Below are positions 11,803 through 21,204 of a stretch of 64,000 nucleotides of DNA, in pieces. Each line of letters opens with the position of its first letter. Position 1 is the stretch's first letter. The stretch spans positions 1 to 64,000 of the forward strand of contig NZ_PDCP01000012.1 in the NCBI RefSeq assembly GCF_002553505.1, given 5' to 3'. The stretch is from Mycolicibacterium agri. GTDB taxonomy: Bacteria > Actinomycetota > Actinomycetes > Mycobacteriales > Mycobacteriaceae. The translations under genes were made by a program, and so were the position numbers. The notes beneath the pieces are model-generated. The model saw only the letters and a program-made list of their open reading frames with translations. It did not search any database and had not been told where the DNA came from.

Positions 11803-12007
11803 GCGCCTGCCGGGTCGAGCCCCGCGCGTCGGTGTAGCAATTGCAGCTACCGGCACCCTCGGAGCTTGGTCATTTAAAGCCTGCACCGGGACGAAATTCG
11901 GCAAGAATAACTGAGTCATTTCATGACACCAGAGGGAGAACGGGACCTGAGTCGCAGTGGGCGGCTGACCGCTCCGATATTGGGGTAGTCGGCAGATTTT
12001 TTCGCGG
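11803..12007. other. Junction between ars cluster and car remnant
   Basis: These 205 bases follow arsC and precede the point where carboxylic acid reductase similarity begins abruptly. They are more AT-rich than the surroundings in places (around 11870–11940). I see no gene, no tRNA 3'-end repeat, no insertion-sequence ends and no terminator hairpin. The 5' part of the car gene (about 290 codons) is absent, so a deletion or insertion endpoint should lie here. Confidence 0.4.
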
Positions 12008-14815
12008 TGACGCTGAGACACTTCGGCTGCTGATCTACACTTCGGGCTCCACGGGCACCCCCCAAGGGCGCGATGTACACCGACCGACTGATGGTCAACA
12101 ACTTTCGCGGCTGGCATCGGATCGAGTTCAACCCCGACGGCAGAATGCCGTTCATCACGCTGGGTCTTCATGCCGATCAGCCACATCATGGGCAGGCAGA
12201 TTCTGTACTCCACTCTGGGCTCGGGCGGAACCGCCTATTTCACCGCCCGCAGCGATCTGTCGACACTGCTCGACGATCTGGCGCTGGTCCGCCCGACGAA
12301 GCTCGATTTCGTACCGCGCATCTGGGAGATGCTGTTCCAGGAGGTGCAGAGCGCGGTCGATCACCGCTGGATCGAAGGAGACGACCGGGCCGCGGTCGAA
12401 CGACAGGTAATGGCTGAGCAACGCGAGAGACTCATTGGGGGACGCCACTTCTCGGCGTTGACGGGTTCGGCGCCGATCTCGCCCGAATTGTTCACCTGGG
12501 TGGAGGAATTCCTCGACATCCCGCTGACGGAGGTGTACGGCTCGACCGAGGACGGCATCATCTTCGTCAACGGGCGGGTTCAGCGGCCGCCGGTGATCGA
12601 CTACAAGCTCGTCGATGTGCCGAGCCTCGGCTACTTCGCCAGCGACCGGCCGTACCCGCGCGGCGAATTAGTGGTCAAGACACCGAATCTGATCCCCGGC
12701 TACTACAAGCGGCCCGACGTCACCGCCGAACTGTTCGACGCCGACGGGTGGTACTACACCGGTGACGTGATGGCCGAAACCGCGCCTGACCAATTGGTTT
12801 ATGTGGACCGCCGCAACAACGTGCTCAAGCTCTCGCAGGGCGAGTTCGTCACCGTCTCCAAGTTGGAGGCCGTCTATGGCGGGCACCCCGACATCCGCCA
12901 GATCTTTGTCTACGGCAATTCCGCCCGCTCCTATCTTCTGGCCGTCATCGTGCCAACCGACGACGCGCTGGCCAGAGTCGGCGGCGATTCTGCTGCGGCC
13001 AAACCCCTTTTGAGTGAGGCGTTGCAGAGCATCGCTCGGGATGCGGGCCTGCAGTCCTACGAGATTCCCCGCGACTTCATCGTCGAGACGACGCCGTTCA
13101 CGCTCGAGAACGGACTGCTGACCGGTATTCGGAAGCTGGCCCGTCCCAAGCTCAAGGAGCACTACGGCCCGGCGCTCGAGCAGCTTTACGCAGACCTCGC
13201 CGAAGGGCAGGCCGACGTTCTGCGTGCGTTGCGCAAAGACGGCGCGAACCGGCCCACGCTCGAGACGGTGAGCAGGGCCGCCGGTGCGCTTCTCGGCGCG
13301 GCGGCCGGCGACGTGGCTCCCGGCGTCGCATTCACCGATCTCGGCGGCGATTCGTTGTCGGCTCTCACGTTCGCCAATCTGCTATACGACATCTTCGGTC
13401 TCGATGTGCCTGTCGGCGTGATCGTCAGCCCCGCAAGCGATCTCGCTGCCATCGCGGCCTACGTCGACGCGCAGCGCGCCGGCGGATCGAAACGCCCCAC
13501 CTTCGACGCCGTGCACGGCCGCGGTGCGACGGAGGTGCACGCCGGCGATCTGACGTTGGACAAGTTCCTCGACGAGGCGACACTGGCGGCCGCATCGACG
13601 CTGCCGGGACCGCGGCGGGAGGTTCGTACCGTCCTGCTGACCGGCGCCACCGGCTTCCTCGGCCGCTACCTCGCGCTGCAGTGGCTCGAGCGCATGCATC
13701 TGGTCGACGGCAAGGTGATCCTGCTGGTGCGCGCCAAGGACGACGAAGCCGCGCGGCAGCGCGTCGACGCGACGTTCGACAGCGGTGACCCCAATCTGCT
13801 CGAGCATTATCGGGCGCTGGCCGCCGACCATCTCGACGTCATCGCCGGCGACAAGGGCGAGGCGAACCTCGGACTCGACGACGCCACCTGGCGACGGCTG
13901 ACCGAGACCGTCGACCTGATCGTTGACCCCGCCGCCCTCGTCAACCACGTGCTCCCCTACAGCGAGCTGTTCGGCCCGAACGTGGTCGGCACCGCGGAGT
14001 TGATCCGCGTCGCCCTGACGAACAGGATCAAGCCGTATATCTACGTGTCGACCATCGGTGTCGGTGACCAGATAGCGCCGGGAGAGTTTGTCGAGGACGC
14101 CGATATTCGGCAGATCAGCCCGACCCGGAAGATCAACGACGATTACGCCAACGGCTACGGCAACAGCAAGTGGGGCGGCGAGGTGCTGCTGCGCGAGGCA
14201 CACGACCTGTGCGGCCTTCCCGCGGCGGTGTTCCGCTGCGACATGATCCTGGCCGACACCACCTACGCCGGACAGCTCAATGTGCCCGACATGTTCACCA
14301 GGATGATGCTGTCGCTGATGGCCACCGGGATCGCCCCGCACTCGTTCTACGAGTTGGACGCCGACGGGAATCGGCAACGGGCGCACTACGACGGGCTGCC
14401 GGTGGAGTTCATCGCCGAGGCGATATCCACGCTCGGCGTCAACACGGTCGTGGGCTACGAGACCTACCACGTGATGAACCCGTACGACGACGGCATCAGC
14501 ATGGACACCTACGTCGACTGGCTCATCGAGGCCGGCCACCCGATCACCCGGGTGCCCGAGTACACCGATTGGCTGGCGCGCTTCGAAACCGCTCTGCGCG
14601 GCCTACCCGACAGGCAGCGTCAGGCATCACTTCTGCCGTTGTTGCACAACTACCGCAAGCCCCAACCGCCGATCAACGGGTCGATCGCACCCACGGATCA
14701 CTTCCGGGCGGCGGTGCAGGACAACAAGATCGGCCCGGACAAGGACATCCCGCACGTCACCGCGGAGGTCATCGTCAAGTACGCGACGGACCTGAAGCTG
14801 CTCGGCCTGCTCTGA
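12008..14815 (+). pseudogene. car: Carboxylic acid reductase, 5'-truncated and frameshifted
   Basis: Intact Car proteins (about 1,170 residues; adenylation, carrier and NADPH-reductase domains) convert carboxylic acids to aldehydes. Here similarity starts inside the adenylation domain at LLIYTSGSTGTP. The frame is lost within a run of six C (12058–12063), where five would give the family's TPKGAMY, and shifts again at 12165–12169 before MPISHIMGR. From 12170 the frame stays open for 881 residues: the rest of the adenylation domain, the carrier site [10 protein letters not shown] (~13340–13360), the Rossmann loop [10 protein letters not shown] (~13640), the YGNSK catalytic pair (~14150) and a normal C-terminus. 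The first ~290 residues are missing, so substrate activation should be lost even if the reductase part is translated. Confidence 0.85.
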
Positions 14816-14835
14816 TCCGCGCCCTGCGTCACGAC

Positions 14836-14885
14836 TGTATGGCCTATGGATGCAAACGGCCGGTTCGACATCCATAGGCCATACA
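14836..14885. terminator. Perfect 17-bp inverted repeat, probable bidirectional terminator
   Basis: Arms at 14836–14852 (TGTATGGCCTATGGATG) and 14869–14885 are exact reverse complements separated by 16 bases. The repeat lies between the end of the car remnant (plus) and the end of the IclR gene (minus), where a shared terminator is expected. No U-tract is present on either side. The length and perfection of the arms also fit a small repeated element; its copy number elsewhere cannot be seen from this window. Confidence 0.6.
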
Positions 14886-14917
14886 CTTGCGGGTTGGCGG
14901 AACTCGGGCTGGCGGAA

Positions 14918-15718
14918 TCAGCGGCCGGCAACCGGTTGCGGAAGTGGAAGTGACGCCGTCACCGTCGGGACGTAGCCCAGTTCCGCGCTGATGCGCGACG
15001 CGCAGCGCGACGCCTCCGGCAGCAGCTCCTTGATGCGGTCCCTGGTCAGCCGGATGCTCGGTGCCGTCACCGAAAGCACCGCCGCAAGTTCACCTTTCGG
15101 GCCGAAGACCGGAACCGACAGGGTGCTGACGCCCGGCAACGTCTCCTCGAAGGCGCACGCATAACCGACCCTGCGCGCCTTCTCGACATCCCGGATGAAC
15201 TCCTCGGGCGTCGGAGGGTTCGCGGGGGTGAGATCGGTGCCGACGCGTTCGGACACGATGCGGCCGATCTCCTCGTCGCTGCGGACGGCCAGCAGCAGCC
15301 GGGCCGGGGCGCCGGTCCACAGCGGCAACGGCCTGCCGATGTCGAAATGCGCGCGCAGCTGGGAGTGGCTCTCCACCTGATCGACGTGCAGTAGTTGATT
15401 GGCCAGGCCGACGGAGATCCCGACGGTCTCGCCGGTGGCATCCCTCAGCTGCGCCATGTGCGGCAACGCCGCGCGACGCACGTCGACCCGACGTTGATAC
15501 GCCATGCCGAGGGCCAGCGTCCTGGGCCCGAGGTGATACTGGCGGGTGACCGGATCCTGGGACGCCAGCTCCGTCGACACCAGGTCGGAAAGCAGGCGCT
15601 GCACGGCGCTCTTCGACAGCCCGCTCTCGGCGGCCAATGCCCGGATCGACAGCGGCTGCGGGGCGGCGGCCAGCGCGTCGAGGACGCGGACAGCGCGCTG
15701 GACGATGCCCTCGCTCAC
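14918..15718 (-). CDS. IclR-family transcriptional regulator
   Basis: A 266-residue regulator with an N-terminal winged helix (about 1–70; LSIRALAAESGLSKSAVQRLLSDL) and a C-terminal IclR effector-binding domain (about 85–250). The frame is open to a TTG at 15775, but the GTG at 15718 is preferred because AGGGAGG (15727–15733) sits eight bases upstream. It is divergent from an MHS transporter and arylsulfatase and presumably senses their substrate or a product. The effector is unknown. Confidence 0.92.
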   Translation of the reverse strand: MSEGIVQRAVRVLDALAAAPQPLSIRALAAESGLSKSAVQRLLSDLVSTELASQDPVTRQYHLGPRTLALGMAYQRRVDVRRAALPHMAQLRDATGETVGISVGLANQLLHVDQVESHSQLRAHFDIGRPLPLWTGAPARLLLAVRSDEEIGRIVSERVGTDLTPANPPTPEEFIRDVEKARRVGYACAFEETLPGVSTLSVPVFGPKGELAAVLSVTAPSIRLTRDRIKELLPEASRCASRISAELGYVPTVTASLPLPQPVAGR

Positions 15719-15767
15719 GGCAGCGACCTCCCTTGACATGTGCTGTCCGACATGGGCAGACTTCGTA

Positions 15768-15806
15768 TGTCCCAATCAACGCATCAGTGACCCAGTATAT
15801 GGGACA
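15768..15806. promoter_or_regulatory. Candidate IclR operator
   Basis: The 120-base divergent region holds the inverted pair TGTCCCA (15768–15774) and TGGGACA (15800–15806), with a related half (ATGGGCA) just upstream at about 15751–15757. Their position between the two start codons fits autoregulation plus control of the transporter. Assignment is by position only. The transporter has AAGGAG at 15827–15832. Confidence 0.45.
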
Positions 15807-15838
15807 CAGTCGGTGTCGGCAAGCATAAGGAGCACGCC

Positions 15839-17191
15839 GTGGCCATACCGGACACCACGGACACCCTGTCGATCCGCAAGATCGCGGCCGCGAGCCTTCT
15901 CGGTTCCGTCGTGGAGTGGTACGACTTCTTCCTCTACGGAACGATGGCCGCCCTGGTCTTCAACAAGCAGTTCTTCCCGGAATTCGACCCGCTGGTCGGG
16001 ACGATGATCGCGTTCGCCACGTTTGCGGCCGGATTCATCACCCGTCCGCTGGGCGGCTTCATCTTCGGTCACTTCGGCGATCGCATCGGGCGCAAACGGA
16101 TGCTCGTGATGACGATGCTCATCATGGGGCTGTCGACCTTCATCATGGGGTTGCTGCCCAACTACACCGCCGTCGGCATCGCCGCCCCTGTGCTGCTGCT
16201 GATATTGCGAATGCTGCAGGGAATCGGCCTCGGCGGGGAATGGGGAGGCGCTGTTCTGCTCTGCGTCGAGCACGCACCCGCGGGGCGACGCGGCTGGTAC
16301 TCGAGCTGGCCGCAACTCGGTGTGCCGATCGGCCTGCTGACGTCGACGATCGCGGTGACAGCGGTGACCGCGCTGCCCGACGAGGACTTTCAGGGTTGGG
16401 GCTGGCGCATCCCGTTCCTCATCAGCATCGTGCTGGTGATCGTCGGGCTGATCATCCGCCTGAGGATCGACGAACCACCGCCCTTCAAGTCCCTTGAGGC
16501 CCTTGACAACAAGGCCAAGCTCCCCTTGCTCGAGGTGGTGACGCGTCATCCCAAGGTCACATTGTTGGCCATGGGCGCCCGCGTATCGGAGAGCGTCACC
16601 TTCAACGTCTACAACGCATTCCTGCTGACCTTCACCGTGACCGTGCTCAATCTCGACAAGTCGATTGTGTTGAATGCGTTGCTCGTTGCCGCCGTCGTCG
16701 GCTTCGGGGTGATCCTGGCCGCGGGCCGCATGTCCGACCGCGTCGGCCGGCGACCGGTGTTCGGCGCCGGTGCCGCGCTGGCCCTTGTCAGCGCGTTCCC
16801 CATCTTCTGGCTCGTCACGACCGGAAACCCGTATCTGATCACGCTGGCGGTCGTCATCGGCTGGGGCTTTGCGGCCTGCACGATGTTCGGCCCCGAAGGC
16901 GCGTTGTTCGCCGAGGTCTTCCCCACGCGCGTCAGGTATTCGGGCATGTCGCTCGTGTATCAGGTCGGCGTCATCCCCACCGGTGCCGTCGCGCCGTTGA
17001 TCGCCACCTCGCTGGTGTCGGCCTTCACCGGATCGGCGTGGCCGGTCGCGGTGTATGTGATGGCGATGGCCGCGATAACGCTTGTGTCGCTGTACTTCCT
17101 GCCCGAAACCAACGAACGCGACATCAACGATGCCGATGCCGACGCCGATCTCCGTCGCGACAAGGCGGATTCGGCGACAGCCGCTCGCTGA
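15839..17191 (+). CDS. MHS-family MFS metabolite:H+ symporter
   Basis: A 450-residue, 12-helix transporter of the metabolite:H+ symporter family (ShiA, ProP and KgtP type). The family-typical start VVEWYDFFLYGTMAALVF is at residues 24–41, and the GHFGDRIGRKR loop between helices 2 and 3 is the major-facilitator signature. GGEWGGAVLL in helix 4 to 5 is also characteristic. It starts at GTG 15839 with AAGGAG seven bases upstream and is followed by an arylsulfatase 19 bases downstream. It probably imports an organic anion, possibly a sulfate ester or the acid released from one. The substrate cannot be read from sequence. Confidence 0.9.
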   Translation: MAIPDTTDTLSIRKIAAASLLGSVVEWYDFFLYGTMAALVFNKQFFPEFDPLVGTMIAFATFAAGFITRPLGGFIFGHFGDRIGRKRMLVMTMLIMGLSTFIMGLLPNYTAVGIAAPVLLLILRMLQGIGLGGEWGGAVLLCVEHAPAGRRGWYSSWPQLGVPIGLLTSTIAVTAVTALPDEDFQGWGWRIPFLISIVLVIVGLIIRLRIDEPPPFKSLEALDNKAKLPLLEVVTRHPKVTLLAMGARVSESVTFNVYNAFLLTFTVTVLNLDKSIVLNALLVAAVVGFGVILAAGRMSDRVGRRPVFGAGAALALVSAFPIFWLVTTGNPYLITLAVVIGWGFAACTMFGPEGALFAEVFPTRVRYSGMSLVYQVGVIPTGAVAPLIATSLVSAFTGSAWPVAVYVMAMAAITLVSLYFLPETNERDINDADADADLRRDKADSATAAR

Positions 17192-17210
17192 GACGATAAG
17201 GACAACCTGT

Positions 17211-18848
17211 ATGACTGCCCACAACCCGACCCACAACCCGCCGGATCGACGTCCCGACATTGTGTTGATCCTCGCCGATGACATGGGATTCTCCGACATC
17301 GCCGGTTACGGCGGCGAGATCGACACCCCGGCATTGGACCGCCTCGCCGAACGCGGGGTGAAACTCACACAGTTCTATAACACCGCGCGCTGCAGCCCAT
17401 CTCGGGCATCGCTGCTCACCGGACTGCACCCGCACCAAGTCGGAATCGGGATCCTCAACTTCGACGACTCCCCCGACGGGTATCCGGGCAACCTGAGCGA
17501 AAACTGCGCGACCATCGCCGAGGTGCTCAAGAAATCCGGCTATGCCACGTATTTGTCAGGCAAGTGGCACCTCGCCGTGGATATGGAAAACCCGAACGAC
17601 GCATGGCCGACGCGGCGCGGTTTCGATCGTTTCTTCGGCACCCTCGAGGGTGCAGGCAGTTACTACCAGCCACGCACGCTGGTGCGCGACGAGGAGAACA
17701 TCGAGGACGAGGCCACCGCCGACGGCTGGTTCTACACCGACGTCATCACCGACAACGCGTTGCATTTCCTTCGAGACCACGAGGCGCAGCGGGCCGAGGA
17801 CCCCTTTTTCATGTTCGTGTCCTACACCGCGCCGCATTGGCCGTTGCACGCACACGAGGAAGACATCGCCAAATACGCCAACCGATTCGACGAAGGCTGG
17901 GATGCGCTGCGCGAGCAGCGTCTCGAGCGGCTCATCAAGTTCGGCATCATCGACCCCGCGTGGCGGCTTTCCGATCGCGACGAGCGGGTGCCCGCATGGG
18001 AGGACGTGGTGGACAAGGCGTGGGAAGCCTCCCGCATGGAGGTCTACGCGGCGCAGGTCGACAGGATGGATCAGGGCATCGGGCGAATCCTGGATCAACT
18101 GGAAAGAACTGGGCGACTTGATAACACGCTCATCATTTTCCTCTCCGACAACGGTGGCTGCGCAGAGGAGATGCCACCGGAGTCCGTTAAGGAATTCGTC
18201 ACCGCGTTCGTCCCGCTCAAGGAGACCTCCCGGTCGGGGCGGCCGGTGGTGCCGGGCAACGTGACCGGCCTCCGTCCAGGGCCGGAGGAGACGTATCAAA
18301 GCTACGGGCGGGCATGGGCGAACCTGTCCAACACACCCTTCCGCGAGTACAAGCACTGGGTGCATGAGGGCGGCATCGCGACCCCGTTCATCGTGCATTG
18401 GCCCGCAGGCCTTGGCGAGGCTGACGGCCGCCTTTCCACGCAACCCTGCCAGCTTGTCGACGTGTTGCCGACACTCGCCGAGATCGCCGGAGCGCAATAT
18501 CCCAGTCACCGTAGAGGACAACCGATTCCGCCTGCGGAGGGCCGGAGTCTGATGCCGGTGCTACGCGGAGAGGCGAACCCCGAGCGCGACCTGTTCTGGG
18601 AACACGAGGGCAATTGCGCTGTGCGCCGGGGCAAGTGGAAGCTGGTCCGCAAGTACCGCCACCCGTGGGAGCTCTACGACATCGACGCCGACCGCACCGA
18701 GCTGAATGACGTCGCCGCGCAACACCCCGATCTGGTCAAAGAACTCGAAGCCGCATACGACGCGTGGGCGAAGCGGTGCGGTGTCATTCCGCGCGACCGC
18801 GTCTTGCAGATCTACGCAGAACGCGGTCACGGCCTGCCCGAGGAGTGA
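17211..18848 (+). CDS. Type I (formylglycine) arylsulfatase
   Basis: Hydrolyses sulfate esters. The 545-residue protein carries the sulfatase signature CSPSRASLLTG beginning at Cys61, the residue converted to formylglycine by a separate maturase. Metal-binding DD at 23–24 (ILADDMGF), GKWHLA downstream and the late FLSDNGGCAEEM complete the active site. No signal peptide is visible, so it probably acts in the cytoplasm on imported substrate. The start is the ATG at 17211, with AAGGA upstream; the longer frame before it lies inside the transporter gene. Operon with the MHS transporter implies sulfur or carbon scavenging. Confidence 0.93.
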   Translation: MTAHNPTHNPPDRRPDIVLILADDMGFSDIAGYGGEIDTPALDRLAERGVKLTQFYNTARCSPSRASLLTGLHPHQVGIGILNFDDSPDGYPGNLSENCATIAEVLKKSGYATYLSGKWHLAVDMENPNDAWPTRRGFDRFFGTLEGAGSYYQPRTLVRDEENIEDEATADGWFYTDVITDNALHFLRDHEAQRAEDPFFMFVSYTAPHWPLHAHEEDIAKYANRFDEGWDALREQRLERLIKFGIIDPAWRLSDRDERVPAWEDVVDKAWEASRMEVYAAQVDRMDQGIGRILDQLERTGRLDNTLIIFLSDNGGCAEEMPPESVKEFVTAFVPLKETSRSGRPVVPGNVTGLRPGPEETYQSYGRAWANLSNTPFREYKHWVHEGGIATPFIVHWPAGLGEADGRLSTQPCQLVDVLPTLAEIAGAQYPSHRRGQPIPPAEGRSLMPVLRGEANPERDLFWEHEGNCAVRRGKWKLVRKYRHPWELYDIDADRTELNDVAAQHPDLVKELEAAYDAWAKRCGVIPRDRVLQIYAERGHGLPEE

Positions 18849-18872
18849 CGGCCGCGTTCGCGTAGCGGCCGG

Positions 18873-19286
18873 TCAGATGTCGTGGCTCGAGCTCGGGCCG
18901 GTCCTGGGCCCGTAACGCTCGATGTAGGCCTTGTGGATGTGGGCCTTCTTCTGCCGGTCGGCCTCGTCGACCAGGCCGGCGTCCAAGCCGTGCACCCGCA
19001 GCATGTGCCGACGCCACACTTTGTTGAGCGCATGCGAGAAGTAGACGAACGGGATCAGGATCGGCAGCGTCATGCTCAGATGCACGTCCAGCGTCGTCGG
19101 GATGAACCAGAACGGCAGCATCACGATGAACGCGGGGATGAACATCCGGATCATCATGCGGCGCGTCGCCCCGGGGCCGGCCAGGTCGTTGCGCACCCAA
19201 TCGTGCATCGACTCGGGTAACCGTCCGCCGTAGATGTAGCGGATGTATTGCCAAGGGTTGGGCTTGGTGCGCGCGTTGTTGCTCAC
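18873..19286 (-). CDS. DUF5313 family small membrane protein
   Basis: A 137-residue protein with two hydrophobic helices (about 48–63 and 68–86) between a basic N-terminal part containing NPWQYIRYIYGGRLP and a polar C-terminal tail. The NPWQYIRYIYGG opening and overall size match the mycobacterial DUF5313 family, whose function is unknown. It starts at a GTG with an AGGA element upstream and is convergent with the sulfatase gene, 24 bases away. Confidence 0.75.
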   Translation of the reverse strand: MSNNARTKPNPWQYIRYIYGGRLPESMHDWVRNDLAGPGATRRMMIRMFIPAFIVMLPFWFIPTTLDVHLSMTLPILIPFVYFSHALNKVWRRHMLRVHGLDAGLVDEADRQKKAHIHKAYIERYGPRTGPSSSHDI

Positions 19287-19503
19287 GTGATCCTGCTGTT
19301 CGAAACGGTTGCGAATCGGGGCGTCGACTCGCCGATGATGACGAAAATATTAACAGTGACGCGCCCTCACGCCGGTCACACCCCGTCTACCAGGCCTTTT
19401 GCCGCCGCGTCTCGATTTTGCACGCCGACCGCACGATTTTCCGCTCATACATTGGCCGATGGCGACGACACAAGCGCGCCAAAGGATCACCACAGGAGGC
19501 TCG

Positions 19504-19977
19504 ATGGCCATTACGACAATCACCAGACACGACAACGCGACCCGGCTCACAGGTACCGGGCAGATGATCTGTCGCTACGGCCTGGTGGTCGTGCTGGCAT
19601 GGATCGGGGTCGGCAAGTACGTCAAGATGGAGAGCCGGGTCTTGATCGAACACAGCCCCCTGATGAGCTGGCTCTACGACTTCCTCAGCGTGACGGCGGT
19701 CGCCTACGCGTTGGGTACAGCCGAGATCGTGGCGGCCATCCTTATCGCGCTGCGGCCCTTGTCCTCTCGCGCGTCGGCGGTGGGCAGCGCAATGGCGATC
19801 GTCCTGTTTCTCGGCACGCTGAGCTTCCTGTTCACCACGCCCGGCGTCATTTCGGCCCACTTCGGCCCGATCCCGGTGCTGTCGGGCATGCCAGGTCAGT
19901 TCCTGCTCAAGGATCTGGTGCTGATCGGTGTCGCGGTGTGGAGCCTCGGGGAATCACTGTCCGCCACGCGCGGCTAG
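19504..19977 (+). CDS. DUF417 (YkgB-like) membrane protein
   Basis: A 157-residue protein with about four membrane segments, matching the DUF417/YkgB family: RYGLVVVLAWIGVGKYVKME in the first helix, the SPLMSWLYDFLS loop, and the FTTPGV…PVLSGMPGQFLLKDL block near the end. Related proteins are induced by hypochlorite or oxidative stress in other bacteria; the molecular role is not settled. The ATG at 19504 has AGGAGG at 19494–19499. Upstream, 19287–19503 contains no gene; an AT-rich patch near 19345 could be promoter. Its TAG overlaps the stop of the convergent MFS gene. Confidence 0.85.
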   Translation: MAITTITRHDNATRLTGTGQMICRYGLVVVLAWIGVGKYVKMESRVLIEHSPLMSWLYDFLSVTAVAYALGTAEIVAAILIALRPLSSRASAVGSAMAIVLFLGTLSFLFTTPGVISAHFGPIPVLSGMPGQFLLKDLVLIGVAVWSLGESLSATRG

Positions 19978-21152
19978 GGGTGTCGGGGAAACGCCTTGGG
20001 AAACAGCAGGATTGCGCCGAGGCCGCAGCCGATCAGCACGGCGCCCGGCCACGGCAGCGCCGAGAGCCCGACCGTTTGCAGTAGGCCAGCGCCGATCGCG
20101 GCGCCACCGGCGATTCCGATGTTGGCGGTCGAGTTGATCCACGCCCCGGCGAGTTCGGGCGGCATCGCGTGGGTGCGCACCGAACACGCTTGGTAGATCG
20201 ACGGGACGCCGCCGAACGCCCCGCTCCAGACCGCGGTCGCGATCACGACGGCCACGAGATTCGGTCCCGTGACACCGAGCGCGATCACCGCGCAGCCGAT
20301 CAGCCCGACCAGGATCACCGCGGTCCGCCTCGGGTTGCGGTCCAGGCCACGGCCCGCGTACCACAGGCCCAGCAGCCCGCACGCCCCGCACGCGAGCAGG
20401 ATCGGGCCGAGCAGCGCCGGGCTGGCTCCGCTCGCCAGCAGCAGCACGCTCACATAGGTGTAGACGGTGAAATGGCCCAGGAACACCAGCGAATTCGATG
20501 TCGCCACGGCCGCCAACCGACGCCGCTGACCGGCGTGGTTCCGCGTCGACATGGGCTCGTGATCGACGCCGGGCAGCAGCGCGGCCACCAACGCGAATGT
20601 CGCGGCCGAGAGCACAGCCAGCGCCGTGAACGACGCCCGCCACCCGACCGAGGTGCCCAGCGATGTGAGCAGCGGCACACCAACGACGATGCCGACCGAT
20701 GCGCCGCTGCCGGCCAGCGCGAGCGCCCGACCGACGTGCGCGCCGGAAACCAGCCGCGGCGAATAGCCGATGACCAGCGAGAAGAACAAGGCGTGCGTCA
20801 CCCCGCCGAGCGTGCGCCCCGCCGCGACGACGCCGAACGTCGGCGCTGCGGCGACCAGTACGTTGCTCAGCGCGTAGCTGGCCAACGTCGCCAGCAGCAG
20901 CGGCTTGCGGGGGAACCGCGACGTGGCGATCGTCAGCGGCACCGCGAGCGCGGCGACCATGACGGCATACAGGCTGACAAGCAGGCCCGTAACGGAGTCC
21001 GGGACCGCGAATGTCGCGCCGATCTGCGGCAGCAACCCCACCGGCAGCATCTCGGTGGTGACCGCGACGCACGACGCCAGCGCCAGCGAGAGGAGTCCGG
21101 GCAGGCTGTCGCGAACGCCTGCAGTGGGTGTGCGCTCGGCTGTCAGGGTCAC
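19974..21152 (-). CDS. MFS drug/sugar-type efflux transporter (DHA1)
   Basis: A 392-residue, 12-helix major facilitator protein of the drug:H+ antiporter-1 type, the group containing sugar-efflux and arabinose-polymer exporters. It opens with ALASCVAVTTEMLPVGLLPQI, a DHA1 helix-1 signature, and has the usual RFPRKPLLL loop. It starts at GTG 21152. The gene is divergent from a ROK-family repressor with only 52 bases between starts, so it is probably controlled by that repressor. Exported substrate is unknown; a sugar or sugar-like compound is suggested by the ROK neighbour. Confidence 0.88.
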   Translation of the reverse strand: MTLTAERTPTAGVRDSLPGLLSLALASCVAVTTEMLPVGLLPQIGATFAVPDSVTGLLVSLYAVMVAALAVPLTIATSRFPRKPLLLATLASYALSNVLVAAAPTFGVVAAGRTLGGVTHALFFSLVIGYSPRLVSGAHVGRALALAGSGASVGIVVGVPLLTSLGTSVGWRASFTALAVLSAATFALVAALLPGVDHEPMSTRNHAGQRRRLAAVATSNSLVFLGHFTVYTYVSVLLLASGASPALLGPILLACGACGLLGLWYAGRGLDRNPRRTAVILVGLIGCAVIALGVTGPNLVAVVIATAVWSGAFGGVPSIYQACSVRTHAMPPELAGAWINSTANIGIAGGAAIGAGLLQTVGLSALPWPGAVLIGCGLGAILLFPKAFPRHP

Positions 21153-21158
21153 TGAGCC

Positions 21159-21185
21159 GAATATACTCGGCAGGCGAGCTTATTC
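21159..21185. promoter_or_regulatory. Candidate ROK repressor operator
   Basis: The 52-base gap between the MFS and ROK genes contains an imperfect palindrome with 11-base arms, GAATATACTCG (21159–21169) and CGAGCTTATTC (21175–21185), matching at nine positions around a GCAGG centre. Its location over both divergent promoters and the outer TATTC/GAATA boxes, similar in style to NagC/Mlc sites, point to the ROK regulator as the binder. Confidence 0.55.
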
Positions 21186-21204
21186 AAGTGAGATACTGCC
21201 CACG

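Noticed and set aside
8843..12007. Attachment-site repeat of the tRNA-Arg 3' end
   Set aside because: I looked for the T-arm and acceptor sequence beyond the tRNA up to the car junction. Only short GC-rich similarities (such as CTGCCGGG near 11807) occur, too weak to call attR.
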